Of a stretch of 64,000 nucleotides of DNA, positions 1 to 11,699 are shown piece after piece (the stretch's first letter is position 1; each line of letters opens with the position of its first letter). Source of the DNA: Porodaedalea pini (lineage: Eukaryota; Basidiomycota; Agaricomycetes; Hymenochaetales; Hymenochaetaceae); the NCBI GenBank assembly GCA_002794775.1, contig NBAY01000014.1, positions 248,001 to 312,000 on the forward strand. Direction: 5' to 3'. Below the pieces are notes generated by a model. It made no database searches. It saw only the letters and a list, made by a program, of their open reading frames with translations, and had not been told where the DNA came from. Position numbers and translations under genes: made by a program.

Positions 1-628
1 GTTGCTCCAGTTATCATAATGTGCACCATTAATGGTGCAGAGGGTCATGCACGATGTGGCGTAGCATTATTTTATTATTTATTATGGCAGTACTATTATT
101 TTATTATTATAATGGAACAGACAGCATTATAAAATAATGTGGCTTAGTGTTATTTTTTTATTTATTAACGGCAGTGTCATTATTTTATTATAATAACACA
201 TTGGGTGGCATTATAAAATGATGCTGCTATTATATTTAGACACAAAGCACTATGGAAAACATGATTTCCACTCAGTTCCAAAGTCAATAACCTCATGGAG
301 AACTATAACTCATTGATCAATACTGACTAAAGTGTCCTTGGATAGGACAAGGTATTATATTAGAGATTTTCAAGTCAATTTTTGCTAAAACTCACTATTT
401 CACAAGATATTCATTTTATAAGGAGGAGCAGATGTTTTGCATAATATTATAATAACAACAGTGATTATTTTATTATAATACTTCAGCTCTGGAATAGAAT
501 AATGAGACTGCCAGATTCTAGAATATTATAATCTTGCCACTATAATTAAATAATAAAATAATGCTACACCACATCGTGCATGAACCTCTGCACCATTAAT
601 GGTGTCATTATTTTATAATTGGAGCAAC
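1..628. mobile_element. AT-rich MITE with long terminal inverted repeats
   Basis: The first ~95 bases reappear, inverted and with few mismatches, at the right end (about 535-628). Both ends start GTTGCTCCA when read inward, and both carry the internal palindrome ACCATTAATGGT followed by a shared CATGCACGATGTGG block. The interior is almost pure A/T (ATTATTTTATTAT-type strings) with no coding potential. This is the structure of a non-autonomous DNA transposon. The left end coincides with the window edge, so the target duplication cannot be checked and the element could start slightly further left. The superfamily is not recognised. Confidence 0.8.
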
Positions 629-2300
629 CACTAGTGCGCTCCCTCGGCCTGACAAATGACGCAAAGGGGGGCGCAGGACGCACCTTTACCTTCGCACATA
701 CCAACATCTGTTCCTTCCATAGCCGCTCCGCACGCGAACGCGCAGTCCCGCTCTTGCCCTCGGCTCCGAGTCAGCAACGTCCATTCCATTGATTGGTTGT
801 ACGTTAATATTAATGCCTCCTATCTCTCTCCCCCACTCGCTCGGCTTTGTATCTAAGCATCTAAGCAACTGCGCGCTGCGTGCCCATTGGTTATTTCCGA
901 GAGAGCGCGTTGTGTCCAGCTTCTCTTCATTTCTTCTCACCTGAACTGTGACGATGGAAACGCGGTTTTCTTTTTTTTTCTTCTTTTCATTCTCCTTTTC
1001 CCTTCACGTGCTGCGTATACTTCGTTATGGGCGCATCTTTTTATATTGAAAAATTTTCCAGCCTCCTGATCATGATGGTAGCGACACTCCTGGCTCTCTC
1101 TCCCCGGAGTTTTCTCTCACTCTGCTCGTGCTTGCTTTCATTTTTTCACTTCCGCACGCGCGCACAGAGCTGGATGTGGAGAAGAAGACTGCTGGGAGAG
1201 AAAGAAAGAAAGAAGTCCGGGTGCCATCGTCGAACGAGAACGCGTGTCGCGAATCGCGAAGAAGGGCCGCGAAAAGAAGAGCTGGGAAGGATGGGGCGGA
1301 CGATATACGAGGGGGGATGGAAGCCGAAGCCACAACGGCATTATGTAGGACTGCAGCTGGACTCAAGTTTTGGACTGCGTCCGTTGTGCGGTTTTGGACT
1401 CCGACTTTGACTCCGACGCGGACACGCCACGTGCAGGGACGCGCTGCAATGTCAATACTAGTGGTACTTTCCGCACACCGAGATGCGAGTCGGAGTTGGA
1501 GACGGAAACGCACAAGAAGCTGGCCGACTGGGTTTAGTGCTTTGCTGGTGCACTGGCACTGACGCCGCCTCGATGGTACTCGACTTCCGAGCGGTACCTT
1601 TGTTGATTAATTGTGCTTATCAATCTCGGAGGTTTAGAACAGAGCGGAGTTACCAGGTGAGCTAATAGAACTTAAGAAGCACGGGGCTTCTAACCTCTCA
1701 ATCTTTATGTTCATTTTTCTTTTCTCGTTTACAGGATATCTCCCTACTCGATATCGCTCAATTGCGGCGATTGGCCGTCTTGGAGTGAGCTGGCTCGGGT
1801 TGTTTTTTTCCTTCGCACTCGTGCCCTGCAGGTGTCCGCCGAGGATTTGGCAGATGATGACGACGAAGATTACAGAAGATGCAACAAGGAGCGCTGGCGC
1901 CTCGACTCTCAGCCACGTTCGGCGGCCTTCTCTTTGCGACTAGCTGTGAAGTTTTTCTACAGAAGATGATGAAGATGGGTATGATAGAAGAAGAGTCCTC
2001 CTTAGATGTCCCTTGATGCATCTGCAACGCAGAGTTTTCGTCCGCCTTGCCTCACTTGTCGATCCAACTGGGTTCTGGCGCTGACAGTCGGTATAAATAT
2101 TGCCAATGAAACATACCAACGGCCAATATCATCGCCGCTCGAGGGATAGCAACGAACTAACAAATCGAAGAGAACCTTCGAGGACCCCCCCCCCCCCTTC
2201 CCCTCTCGCAGCGACGACTGTCTTGATGATGTTCAGGGATATCCTGATTCTAATGAACTGAATCTCTACTAACGATCTTCAAAGCTCCTGGCTCAGAGGT
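629..2300. other. No supported gene; one possible spliced fragment
   Basis: Only short overlapping open frames occur, rich in Arg/Ser and without recognisable domains. One intron-like segment on the plus strand (donor GTGAGC near 1656, acceptor TTTACAG ending near 1734) joins two short frames, the second ending after about 17 codons. A TATAAAT-like box lies near 2092 and a C-run near 2190. None of this is enough to call a gene. Confidence 0.4.
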
Positions 2301-2309
2301 TGGGTATCG

Positions 2310-2400
2310 CTCCAAATCACCGAACACCCCGAAATACCGAACCACCGAAGCACTGAGCGACCAAGCGACCAAGCTACCGAACCACCGAACCACCGAGAGT
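2310..2400. repeat. Short imperfect tandem repeat (ACCGAACC/ACCACCGA)
   Basis: The units ACCGAA, ACCACCGA and GACCAAGC recur many times over about 90 bases, including two adjacent copies of GAACCACCGA. It is a degenerate simple repeat in non-coding DNA. Confidence 0.6.
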
Positions 2401-5400
2401 TGCCCGTACAGCGCCCTGGACTAGATTTGGACCCCACGTGTCGTGTATCTGAACCGTCGTTATTTCTGAATCAAAAAAAACAAACAAACTGGATATTAAT
2501 GCTTCGGAATTGTATTGACATTGACCTGAAAAATCTGAACTGAGGGACTGGATTGCAACCGGAACTAAAAACATCAGGCTTTCAGAGTTTGGGCGGGGCA
2601 AGCTAAGTTTGGAACGTTGAACTCCGAATTGGGAAGGATGCTGGAGCTGCTAGGGACGCATAGGTGTACGTACGTAGGCGGATCTGGAGAAGGAATGTGC
2701 GGAAGACGGAAGACGAGGAGGGAAGGAGAGGAGAGGGAAGGGGAGCGTGGATTCCAGACGGCCTGGTGCGGAGGTTCGGTGTTCTTACAGGCGCTTCGCA
2801 CGCGCTGGAAGCGGATCGTGCGCAACGCCAATGACCGAGACTAATCTCCGGAACCAGATCTCGTTCTCTGTTTCTCTTTGAGAAAGTGCACATAGAGGTG
2901 CTCGTTATCGGAGACCTATGGTCATTCGGTGCGTACCAAGCAGAATTTATTCAACACATTTTCACTAAACTTTTTTTTTTTTTTTTTTTTTTCATTTTAT
3001 TGTGAGAACGGTGGCCACGAGCAGCTGCCAAGTACAGTCTACATTCCGTGAGTAGACCAAACTCACCTGCTCGAACCCGGCGCCGAGCTAGACGTCTTCC
3101 CTCGGCGAAGAGGAGGGATCTGCGTCTGCACTCAAGACGGCTCTGCCAGAGCGACACACCCGGCTGCTCCCTTCCACGCCTGTCGGAGTGCGTCGTTTGA
3201 GTGACTGGACGACTCACGCACCGCTCCCGGCCTCTACCACAACACCGACTACCGACTGCTTCTACACCCCTGCCCGAAGCATGCTTGGGCTGGTCGAGGC
3301 CACCACCAAGACCTTGGGGGAGACGCCGCCCTGAAAGCTGCAGCCCGGAATTAAGGACTCGACTCTTCTGAGTCCTTTGCAGCTCTCGGAAGATTATGGA
3401 GACGAGGAATATACTTCCCTGGAAGGTCGCCGTGTCCACATTCGTTCACAGAGTCGTGTTCATGTCCGCTAGCTTGGGGACGTTAGAACGATGGGAAGAG
3501 TTTGTCGAGGGGTTTCCCTGAACCTGCTTTGATTCTACGAGTCAGCTTGGCACCGTAACTACTCCCAAAGGTGAACTGAATGCACTAGAATTCGGCGCTG
3601 AGCCCCCCTAACTCTGACGCTTCCGCATTTGTGACATTATGAACTCAGTATGCCCTTTTGTTCATCTTGCTACAGATGAATTCTCCTTCGACACTCGCGC
3701 AGCTGTAGGAAGGGCACACATGCGTACATCGGCCCGCCGATTTACCAGAAACGTCTGGCTTCACCCTGCTCTCGGGAGACGTCCCAACTAGAGGGCGGGA
3801 GCCTCGAGTTCTATTGACCTCCTGACTGCTACGAGGCCGCTCGGTCGTGGGTCCAGCTGAACTCTCATTCGTACCTTTAGACTCCGCTATGTCCGCTTCC
3901 ATGTCCATGTACATATGCGGGCTAGTTGTCATAATGAATGTTAGGGGCCACATTACGCGAGGCGTCAGAGTAGATCGGATTAACTCAGTCCGGTTGTGAG
4001 CGTCTTCGTCTGGATCCAAGACGGCAATAACACCCTTGGTAAGTGTGTGGTCGCCTTCTGATTTGATTTATCCTGCAATTTCTTTTTTTTTTCCTGGAGT
4101 TTTCTCTGACTGGCTGATCAGTTGCGTGTATGACCTCAGGATGTTTACATGCTTTCGATCATGGAATGAACACGAGGCCTAACGACGCACATGAAGTCGG
4201 AGAGCTTACGAAACCCCTTGTACTCCAGAAGCTCAACTCTGAGCTTGTAGACATTTACTTACTCGCCGGCGTGTGCCTTGCGTCTTCTCCGCTCTAGAAA
4301 TTTCTGTTGCGACCCTGCTCATACTTCGTGCTGCGCAGCTCGTCCCACTCATGTCTGCCCCTGCGACATTGTGCTTCTTACAGTCTGGTGTTCCTCAGGC
4401 AAGTCAAACTTCTTGAACACTGGGATCAGCGCCGTCTTTGTTCGATAGACAGCGTCCCTTCTTCCATTTATCAAATTCAACCCGTCTTCTCCAGCCTTCT
4501 GTGCTTCTTTCCGCCATCTTTGCGTTGCTTGTGTGCTAGGGCGGCGAGGCAGGACCTCTTCACTTTCCCCCTTTCTGCTTCATCCTTCCTGGTTCTTCCA
4601 CTGATTCCTGTGGGAGTCCTCTTTGCGTACTGTTGCGAAGCTTCCTCTTGAGGTGCTCTCGTACGCCCCCGCTATCTGTTATCTGCGCGAAGTGGCGGAG
4701 GGAGAGCGCAGCAGAGCAAACCTATTGGGACCTAGGACCTAAGAAATTGATCGTTCACACTTGTGCATGGGAGAATCTGTCTGCCTTGGTACAGCATACA
4801 TATGACACTCAACTGGCTCTCGCGCCCCGTGCGTCATCCGTTTTTTCACAAGACTCTCGGTCCACTAATAGAGATACTCTTGGAAATTGGTATCAGCGTG
4901 AGCCTGCTGAGGCTCATGATCTGCGATCGACAGCTCGATGTCTGCGCACCCTTGCAAGTAATGCGAGTCCAGCCAGCCTGCTAGGCCACATTAGCATTCT
5001 ATAATTTTCGGCGGCACTGGCTTCATCGTTTACGCGGACGCACCGACGTCAATAATGCAAGTACTTCCGTATCAATGCAATAAGATTTCGCTCAAAGCTT
5101 CGGGTTCGAATTTCTTCGGCTTGCTTAGTCTCGCCTGTTCCTGATCCCCGAACCATTCTCTCGAGCTGATGTCCCAAGCGCTGGACGCTGTGATTGTTTG
5201 TCTGTTACCTCTTTCTTCACAACCCCCGGCGCCGCTGGTTTCACAACACATTGAGGACCGCCACAGCTTCGGTCTCCTCGGACTCCCTTGAATCTTGATC
5301 AAGATCTTGATGCGTCTCTGTACACAGCATTGGTCCTCGCGTAGAGAAAGTTCCCGTGTTGTCTAGAACACCACGCCTTTTCTCCGCAATCGGGTGAAGC

Positions 5401-7288
5401 ATATCTTGCCCCCTGCTGCCGCTAGCGTTGGCTACAACGGTTCCGTCGTTGTGTAAAGTGTAATCTTCCCGACGGCAATCGGGAGATCAAATCAGCCAGC
5501 GGCAAGTCCTCGCTCCGCATCTTTCTGGCGGTCGGATAGGAGCTGAACATGGCTAAGTTCTACTCGACGTTGACGACGGCGGCAGGTATGTGGCGACGCC
5601 ACATTACGGACATGGGAAGTTTCAGAAGACTGTTTGTCGGTTTACCCCCGCAGACACATCACTGACTGATTGTTCACAACTTAGTGCATGCGCCTACAGA
5701 GGCAATTTCTTTCGTCAGACTTACCCGACACTTTACGCATTTGGACTCGAGGATTCATTTTTCTGCAAGCGTGCTTTGCATACTGTTTTGGAAGAAACAT
5801 TCACTAGCTTCTTAGATGATTCGCCACCATCCTTGCTTCCCGCGATCTTCTGCTTTTTCCATGCTACCGAATTTGCTCGGCTGCCAAAATTCGACATCTC
5901 AATTTGAGTCCGACAAGCTAATGCTCTGAAAATGGCATTTGCCTATTATCCAGAGATAATGAAGGCGCCTCTAGTGGGAGAGATCTTCGATGTGTTTTCG
6001 CCGTCGCCATGCGCCACTTCCCCTGAAACTATCACTATAGAAGGCTCCTGCTTTTGATGCCTCAAAGGCGTAATTGCAAGGGGATAACGCCGTGTCAGAG
6101 ATCACTGAACAACAACCGAGTCGGAGACCACTTCTTCCCAGGCGCTACGTCGCGGACCAAGACAAGTCCCTACGGGGAAGACACTTTACCACTCCACCAC
6201 CCTTTTCTGCTGTCTGGTTGCAACAGATGGTTGCCGTATAATATATGACTTCACCATTTGCGAAGTGTCCGTATGTTGCAAGATCCCCGACTCTCCGATT
6301 TGGAGACAAATCCCTGAAACTCTCACCTCAGCTTCGCATTCTCCGAGGATGGCAGACGCATTGTATCTTATTGCCTTTTTGTCAGGTATGTCCATTCCAC
6401 TCATTGTCCTTTTCGCTGTTCTTGCAGTGTTCTCTTCCACAGCCTTATGGACACTACCACTATTGGACGCCGCCCGTTTCGCCGCCCACTTCTCAAAAGC
6501 TTCTCGTGCCACGCTGCATCTTTTCCACTTTCCTTTTGTGACTCAACTCTTTCTAATTCTTCTCCTCGGTTTGCCGAGAAACCCGCACGAATGCAATTTG
6601 TCCTTGACAGCGTGTAAAGTACATTAGAGTGACTTTCCTTGGGTAATACCGGTGTCGTGAGTACGGCACTACATAGTAGAACATCTCGCAATAACTAGGC
6701 TCCTATTAAGTTTTGTCTGATAACGCATACGAAGTTGTCAGGACATATGCATACCGACCCTTCACTGCTAAATCATACTATCCTAACGCATATATCCTTA
6801 ATGCAAAGGAAAGCTCGGGACCGGCACAATGCGTCATGAGATGTTTTACTGTATTTTGGCACGTGTAAGATTGTATTGTTATGGGTGAGCTTGGATTGCA
6901 CAGAGCTCGGTTGAACCAGCTCTATATGTCTGCTCAAAGTACAAGCGAGTGCGGTGAAAATAGAAGCTAAAGGGTGGGATGTAGGCTTACATAATTTATA
7001 TAGCACGCCCACTGCTCGATCCGTACGAATCTTTGCAACAATCTATTTCCAAGTTTGTATCACCCAATCAAACACTAAGGACAGACAAGGCATGAACGTC
7101 TCCTTTTCGCATGGATTCGAAGGCGGCAGCATGGGCGCATTGATCAAAACGTCAACGACATGGTCAATGGATCCTCGTTGGTATTTCAGCTCTACAGCAT
7201 CTCTGACTTTCAGAGTCATCCCCGTCCTTTCCTGAGGCACTTTTCTCACTTCTGGACAAGGCAAAAAATTCTAACACCACCTTACACA
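2401..7288. other. Long stretch without a recognisable gene
   Basis: Open frames of up to 162 codons exist on both strands (for example 2951-3439 minus and 3645-4019 minus) but overlap each other. They lack domain motifs, and some run through a poly-T tract at about 2970-2992. I see no convincing exon chain. The last ~300 bases are the upstream region of the membrane-protein gene that starts at 7289. Confidence 0.4.
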
Positions 7289-9426
7289 ATGCTGCAAGAA
7301 TATGTTCCTGTACACCAAAAGACTACAGACGATGGAGCGACGAGCGACGAACCACCCGAAGCAGAGATGAAACTTGCTGGTAGCGGTAGTGCTACGCCAC
7401 TCAAGCTATCTGTCCTCTTCAATAGAACAAAGCCTCTGATACCACATGCTTGGAGTCAATCCACCGACTTCAAAGCCTTTAGTACTCGTCAGGACGAAGT
7501 CGGGAAATCGCCGGCTATGTCACGAAATGCACGCATCCTGCGTGTCCTGGCATTCTTAGTACTCGAAGCTCTTTGGTTGGGGTTTAGACTTATCGTGGAT
7601 TCCAACGTCATAGAGACTCCTTCCGGCGGCGAGCTGTTTACGATTGCAGGTGTCCCGACATCGCGCGATGCACTCTTCAAGTCCGGACTCTCCGCAGTTG
7701 CGAACCTTTGGCAGCTGATCGTATTGCTCTTCGTCGGCGACATTGTCAAGGAGACGTTTTCGGGCAAATAAGCGCACATGTTTTCTCATGCCAATGGCCG
7801 ACTTGCGTATGATACAGATCGTGTTTCTACTCTGACCTCGGGTCATATCGACCAAACGGTGCATGCCACGGATAGACGGTCAAGTTCTAGGTATCGATTT
7901 GCATCCGCAACAGCGTTATTAGCCCTTGTATTTCAGACCATTGTGCCTGGAGCAGTCAGCGTCGGGCTGGATACAGTTTCGACCCCAATGACGCTCACAA
8001 TCGGTGGTCTCCGTCCAAATAGTACATATCCCACCGTACCTCCCATGCTTTTTGGAAGTACTGGTGACACGATGGGGGACCATGACGAAAAAACGGCGCT
8101 AGCGCGAAAGTTGCCGCTCAAAGCGACTCGTTTTGTTTATAGCACAATGGCCGAGCACTCTAGACTGGATTTCGTAAGTCATCGCTGATCGCGCCCTTCT
8201 GAAGTGATGCTATGATTCTGATTATACAAATCAGCAAGTCAACTCAAATAATACATTATTTGAAATGCCGCCGCGGTCGATGCTCTCGCAGCATCTGAAA
8301 TATAGCAGTGATGCAGTATTCTATAATTTCGATTGCCGGTGGGTGGCACATACATTCTTAGGCGATGACACTAGTGTTCTTGAATCGAATTGGACTCTCG
8401 GTGGCGATGTTGTCGGTACTCCGGACTACAATGCTCAGCCAGACATCAGTGCCCCGGAACCCCAATGGCTTTTTGGTGCGTTCGCTTCTGGTAGTCTTCT
8501 GACAGGGCATTTAATCATTTGTATTGGCAGGACTCTGGCCACTCATGCTTCAGTCAGGACCGGGTGCGCTCAATGGATCCTTTGCATGGCTCGTTTTCGG
8601 GAGTAATGCCTCGTATCAGGTGGACCTATCTTCCATTCCGGAGTCCGGAAAGACGTTTAATGGTTCAGGATGGTACGATCTTGTGTTAATATAAAAGCAA
8701 ACGGTTCAGGGCATGCGGAAGACCATGGGATTTACACAACTTAGGCGAGTGTGTTATTCTGTAACCCACAGATGGAGCTTGGGACCGTCGATGTCGAAGT
8801 GGAAAACCAGGTCCTCAGCCACAAAAGTAGGAGATGGCGAGACGCGAGATACAATCGGGACAGTCGGGAACATTGACCCGGTGGAAGCAGCACATATGCT
8901 TGGGCGCAGTCTCAACGGTATGTCTTGGGATGCTATTCGCTCCGGACTCGAGCCTCCTTTCGACGCAGACTCAGATATTAGTCGGCTTGCGTTTGAATTT
9001 AGTCTTCTCCAGTCCGCGAACCCGAATAATTCGGCGGTCTTTCCACAGTCACTGTCAAACAGAAGTACATCTCTCGGACTGTACATGACGGTTGCGGGTT
9101 CAAGCGCGAACCTCGATGGAACTGTAGGGACGGAGGATGTGCCTGCACAGTCACTGCGTGATATCCAGCGCCTCGTGTGTAGTTGGCCGCAATGGGGAGC
9201 CAGCGTTGGGATCGTGATCCTTGTCATTCTATTGCTGAGCATGATGATAGTGCTTGAACGTACTGGGACAGAGCCAGTGATCCCGTTGACACTTGCAACA
9301 GTGGCGGACGCTTTGAAAAGAGAACATCTACGCAGAAACACTGAAGAGGGGAAGGTATATGACCAGGAGGCATTCAGTGCAGAGACACTTTACGACATGT
9401 ACTCGAAGTCAAGAAACGATGAATGA
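7289..9426 (+). pseudogene. Fungal multi-pass membrane protein, interrupted by an in-frame stop
   Basis: The frame opens at ATG 7289 with a polar N-terminus. Four hydrophobic segments follow: around residues 85-105, again before 7771, near 7905-7960, and at 9187-9252 ahead of a cytoplasmic tail. Two introns are clear: 8174-8234 (GTAAGT..CAG) and 8476-8530 (GTGCGT..CAG). A further intron is likely between about 8685 and 8770. The reading frame is the same before and after TAA at 7769-7771, just after GDIVKETFSGK. The following segment (DRVSTLTSGHIDQTVH) looks like direct continuation, so the stop interrupts the gene. A 42-bp in-frame intron could remove the stop, but its signals are weak. Around 8800-8850 the frame also seems shifted. 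The family resembles unnamed agaricomycete membrane proteins with a DRVSTLTxG motif; this is recalled, not searched. Function is unknown. Confidence 0.55.
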
Positions 9427-9826
9427 TGATTAGTGAGTAAACCATCCTGATCTCTATCTATCGGCGACTTGTAGTGGCTATCTTGTCAGTGTCTGTTACG
9501 GCTGCTTCAACTTCAACTATACACCATGTCCATTGTCGAAAATGAAGTACTCGTATTATAGTTATAAATATGATACCTTGAGCGTGTATGCGAAGCCCGA
9601 TAAAAAAGAAAACAGGCTTATCGCTTGTCCGACCATAAAACACGTTTGCAGCGAGATTGTAGAACACATCCAAATCCACAAATACGAGAGAAGGCCCAGG
9701 AAAGTTCAGGGAGGTAAATATCTAGTCCGTTTCAATTGCGTAAGTTACGTTAGCGGCTCTCGCTTTACTACGAAACGCTCAGTAAGAGATGAGAAACAAC
9801 GGAATTTATACGACAGATACGACTCA
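9427..9826. other. Convergent 3' intergenic region
   Basis: This stretch lies between the 3' ends of the plus-strand membrane-protein gene and the minus-strand F-box gene. The only open frame is antisense to the F-box 3' end. I see nothing else here. Confidence 0.5.
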
Positions 9827-11389
9827 CTACAACTTTCCACCATTATACGCTCGGTCCATAACCTCCAGACCTCCAGCTATACACTCGCGGACAAGAGGGT
9901 GATCGAGAAGAGTCGGATGCGGACTCCAAATAAGAGTCAGATTCTTCAAGGACCCGGGATTTTCTACAGGAGAAGACTCGAAAATAGACCGAGCCTTGTG
10001 TGTTCCTCCGACTGTGCGACAACGAGAGTAAATCGCAGAGACGAGCGCGCTCATTGAGCAATCAAATTCCCGGAGCTCCAGTGATTCAAGGCCGGGACAG
10101 AGTGAAAAAGTCATGTTGTCTTTAAGGTCGGCGTCCATTGTTTCGTCTTCAAAAGTGGAAGCATTCATGTTCATAGCCAGAGATTCTAGCACTCTGTCTG
10201 AGATTACAGAGCCGCTGAGGACGAGTTCCTTCAGAAGTGGTGTCAATTTGAGTAATCGAATAAGGACGTCTGAAGTCATCGGAGTGCCTAGCATTGTCAG
10301 TCGTTGGAGCGGAGCTGCGGATCGTTTAATGATGCCGTGCATTTGGTCACTCCACACCTGGTTGAGTTCAGAATGTACCAGGCCATTCATGTCCAGAGAG
10401 AGATCGCGAAGAGCCGGAAGGACCAAGAGACCGAGGAGTGGACTGGGGTCAGAGTCGTCAGAAAAGCACGAGATTGTCAGGTGAGTCAGGCGACTCAGGG
10501 TGAGTGGGCCCCTCTCACGGGGCAGTGACGATGAGACAGCTCTGAAGAAACGGACATTCAAGCGCTCGAGATTTGGGCAGATCGCTAGCCATGTTAGGCA
10601 ATCTCGCATAAGCGGGCAGAAACGAATCTCCAGGTCTGTCATGTTGACTGCGATATTCGAATTGGCCATGGGGCACAGCATAGGGCACAGCAGACGTATA
10701 TTGCGCAGAGAAGGGCAGTTCGACAGGTCCATAAAGTGCACGCTTCCGAAAAAGTCGAAGTATTTCGTCGAGATAGAAAGACTCTCGAGCTGTGGCGCGC
10801 CAGTGGTGACAAGAGCACGGAGAATAGGGTCTAGGACGTACAGATCGAGTGCGTGTAATTCGAGCGTGTGCCAGCGATGTGAGATGGAAAGGAGTTTGTC
10901 CGTAAGCGCCTTCATACCGACAAGATACCGCTCGCCACGATTGGGGTCGAAGAATACAGGGCGCTCTGCATCTTTCATCTCATGGCACATACTGATGCGC
11001 ATTCGTTTCGTGGGTCCGGCCCTCTCTATCCATAAGTCGAGCAGGCGTACATCGTTGGCTGGATCGGTGCCCCGTTCTCCGAGTGAGATACTTGTCCAGA
11101 GATTCGGCATTGAGATCGCGAGACTTCTCCAGTATCGACACACCCATGTCAGAGTAAAAGGCGGTGACGTCGGGCGAGGAGAGTATTCTGCTAGTTCGTC
11201 TGATTCAACACAGTGATGGAATATCTCTGCCATCATCTCTTGCGGTAACGGACTGGTAGCATTAGCGAAGAGCATCCCATTCTCGGACTGGATTCCAATA
11301 TCCATGGCGTAAGTTGGGATGAGCCAAGGAGACGCGAGTGAACTATGAGGTATAAGAATGCGTCGCTGTGGCGCCGGTCTTGAGTCCAA
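9827..11389 (-). CDS. F-box/LRR-type protein (single exon)
   Basis: An uninterrupted 520-codon frame. After a short N-terminus, residues ~45-100 fit a fungal F-box: LPQEMMAEIFHHCV, a spacer, then FTLTWVCRYWRSLAISMPNLW, which matches the usual P.E...IF..C...L..VC+.WR.IA...P.LW pattern. The rest carries leucine-rich stretches (for example LTRLTHLTISCF and LKELVLSGSVISDRVLESLA) as in F-box proteins that recruit substrates to an SCF ubiquitin ligase through Skp1. Length and single-exon structure are normal for the large agaricomycete F-box families. A second in-frame Met lies at codon 29, so the start could be slightly downstream. The substrate is unknown. The gene lies back to back with the LINE relic. 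Confidence 0.85.
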   Translation of the reverse strand: MDSRPAPQRRILIPHSSLASPWLIPTYAMDIGIQSENGMLFANATSPLPQEMMAEIFHHCVESDELAEYSPRPTSPPFTLTWVCRYWRSLAISMPNLWTSISLGERGTDPANDVRLLDLWIERAGPTKRMRISMCHEMKDAERPVFFDPNRGERYLVGMKALTDKLLSISHRWHTLELHALDLYVLDPILRALVTTGAPQLESLSISTKYFDFFGSVHFMDLSNCPSLRNIRLLCPMLCPMANSNIAVNMTDLEIRFCPLMRDCLTWLAICPNLERLNVRFFRAVSSSLPRERGPLTLSRLTHLTISCFSDDSDPSPLLGLLVLPALRDLSLDMNGLVHSELNQVWSDQMHGIIKRSAAPLQRLTMLGTPMTSDVLIRLLKLTPLLKELVLSGSVISDRVLESLAMNMNASTFEDETMDADLKDNMTFSLCPGLESLELREFDCSMSALVSAIYSRCRTVGGTHKARSIFESSPVENPGSLKNLTLIWSPHPTLLDHPLVRECIAGGLEVMDRAYNGGKL

Positions 11390-11446
11390 AGAAGAGAGAA
11401 AGCCGAAACCAATTCCTATAGCAAAGTAGCATTTTGCGTGAGGGAA

Positions 11447-11468
11447 TTTTTTACCTGCAGGTAAAAAA
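11447..11468. repeat. Perfect 22-bp palindrome centred on ACCTGCAGGT
   Basis: A T-run, ACCTGCAGGT, then an A-run form a perfect inverted repeat about 58 bp upstream of the F-box start codon. It could be a protein-binding palindrome in the F-box promoter or chance; nothing in the sequence decides. Confidence 0.6.
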
Positions 11469-11699
11469 AATGCTCAGCCGTTGCATGTCACTGTCATCCG
11501 CAAGTATATGTACGACAAAACTCATAGCCAGGTACAGTTCAATGTCGCGAGCGAAGTGCGTAAAGGGGAAAGACTGAAAAGAGTTTTTGTGAGAGAGCTC
11601 TCGGAATAAGTCGGGAAAGCACTTCTTGAACTCCTACTACCATCATCTTGATCGTGGGAAATCTTGTAGTCAAAGCTATCTCTCTTCTGTCTCCTCGCT

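Noticed and set aside
2951..3439. 162-codon minus frame
   Set aside because: Arg/Gly-rich composition, ends in a Lys run made by a poly-T tract, no motif; most likely chance.
3645..4019. 124-codon minus frame
   Set aside because: No domain and no exon neighbours; not supported.
5095..5120. GGTTCGAAT resembling a tRNA B box
   Set aside because: No A box upstream and no T-stem or acceptor pairing.
9533..10057. 174-codon plus frame
   Set aside because: Largely antisense to the 3' end of the F-box gene.
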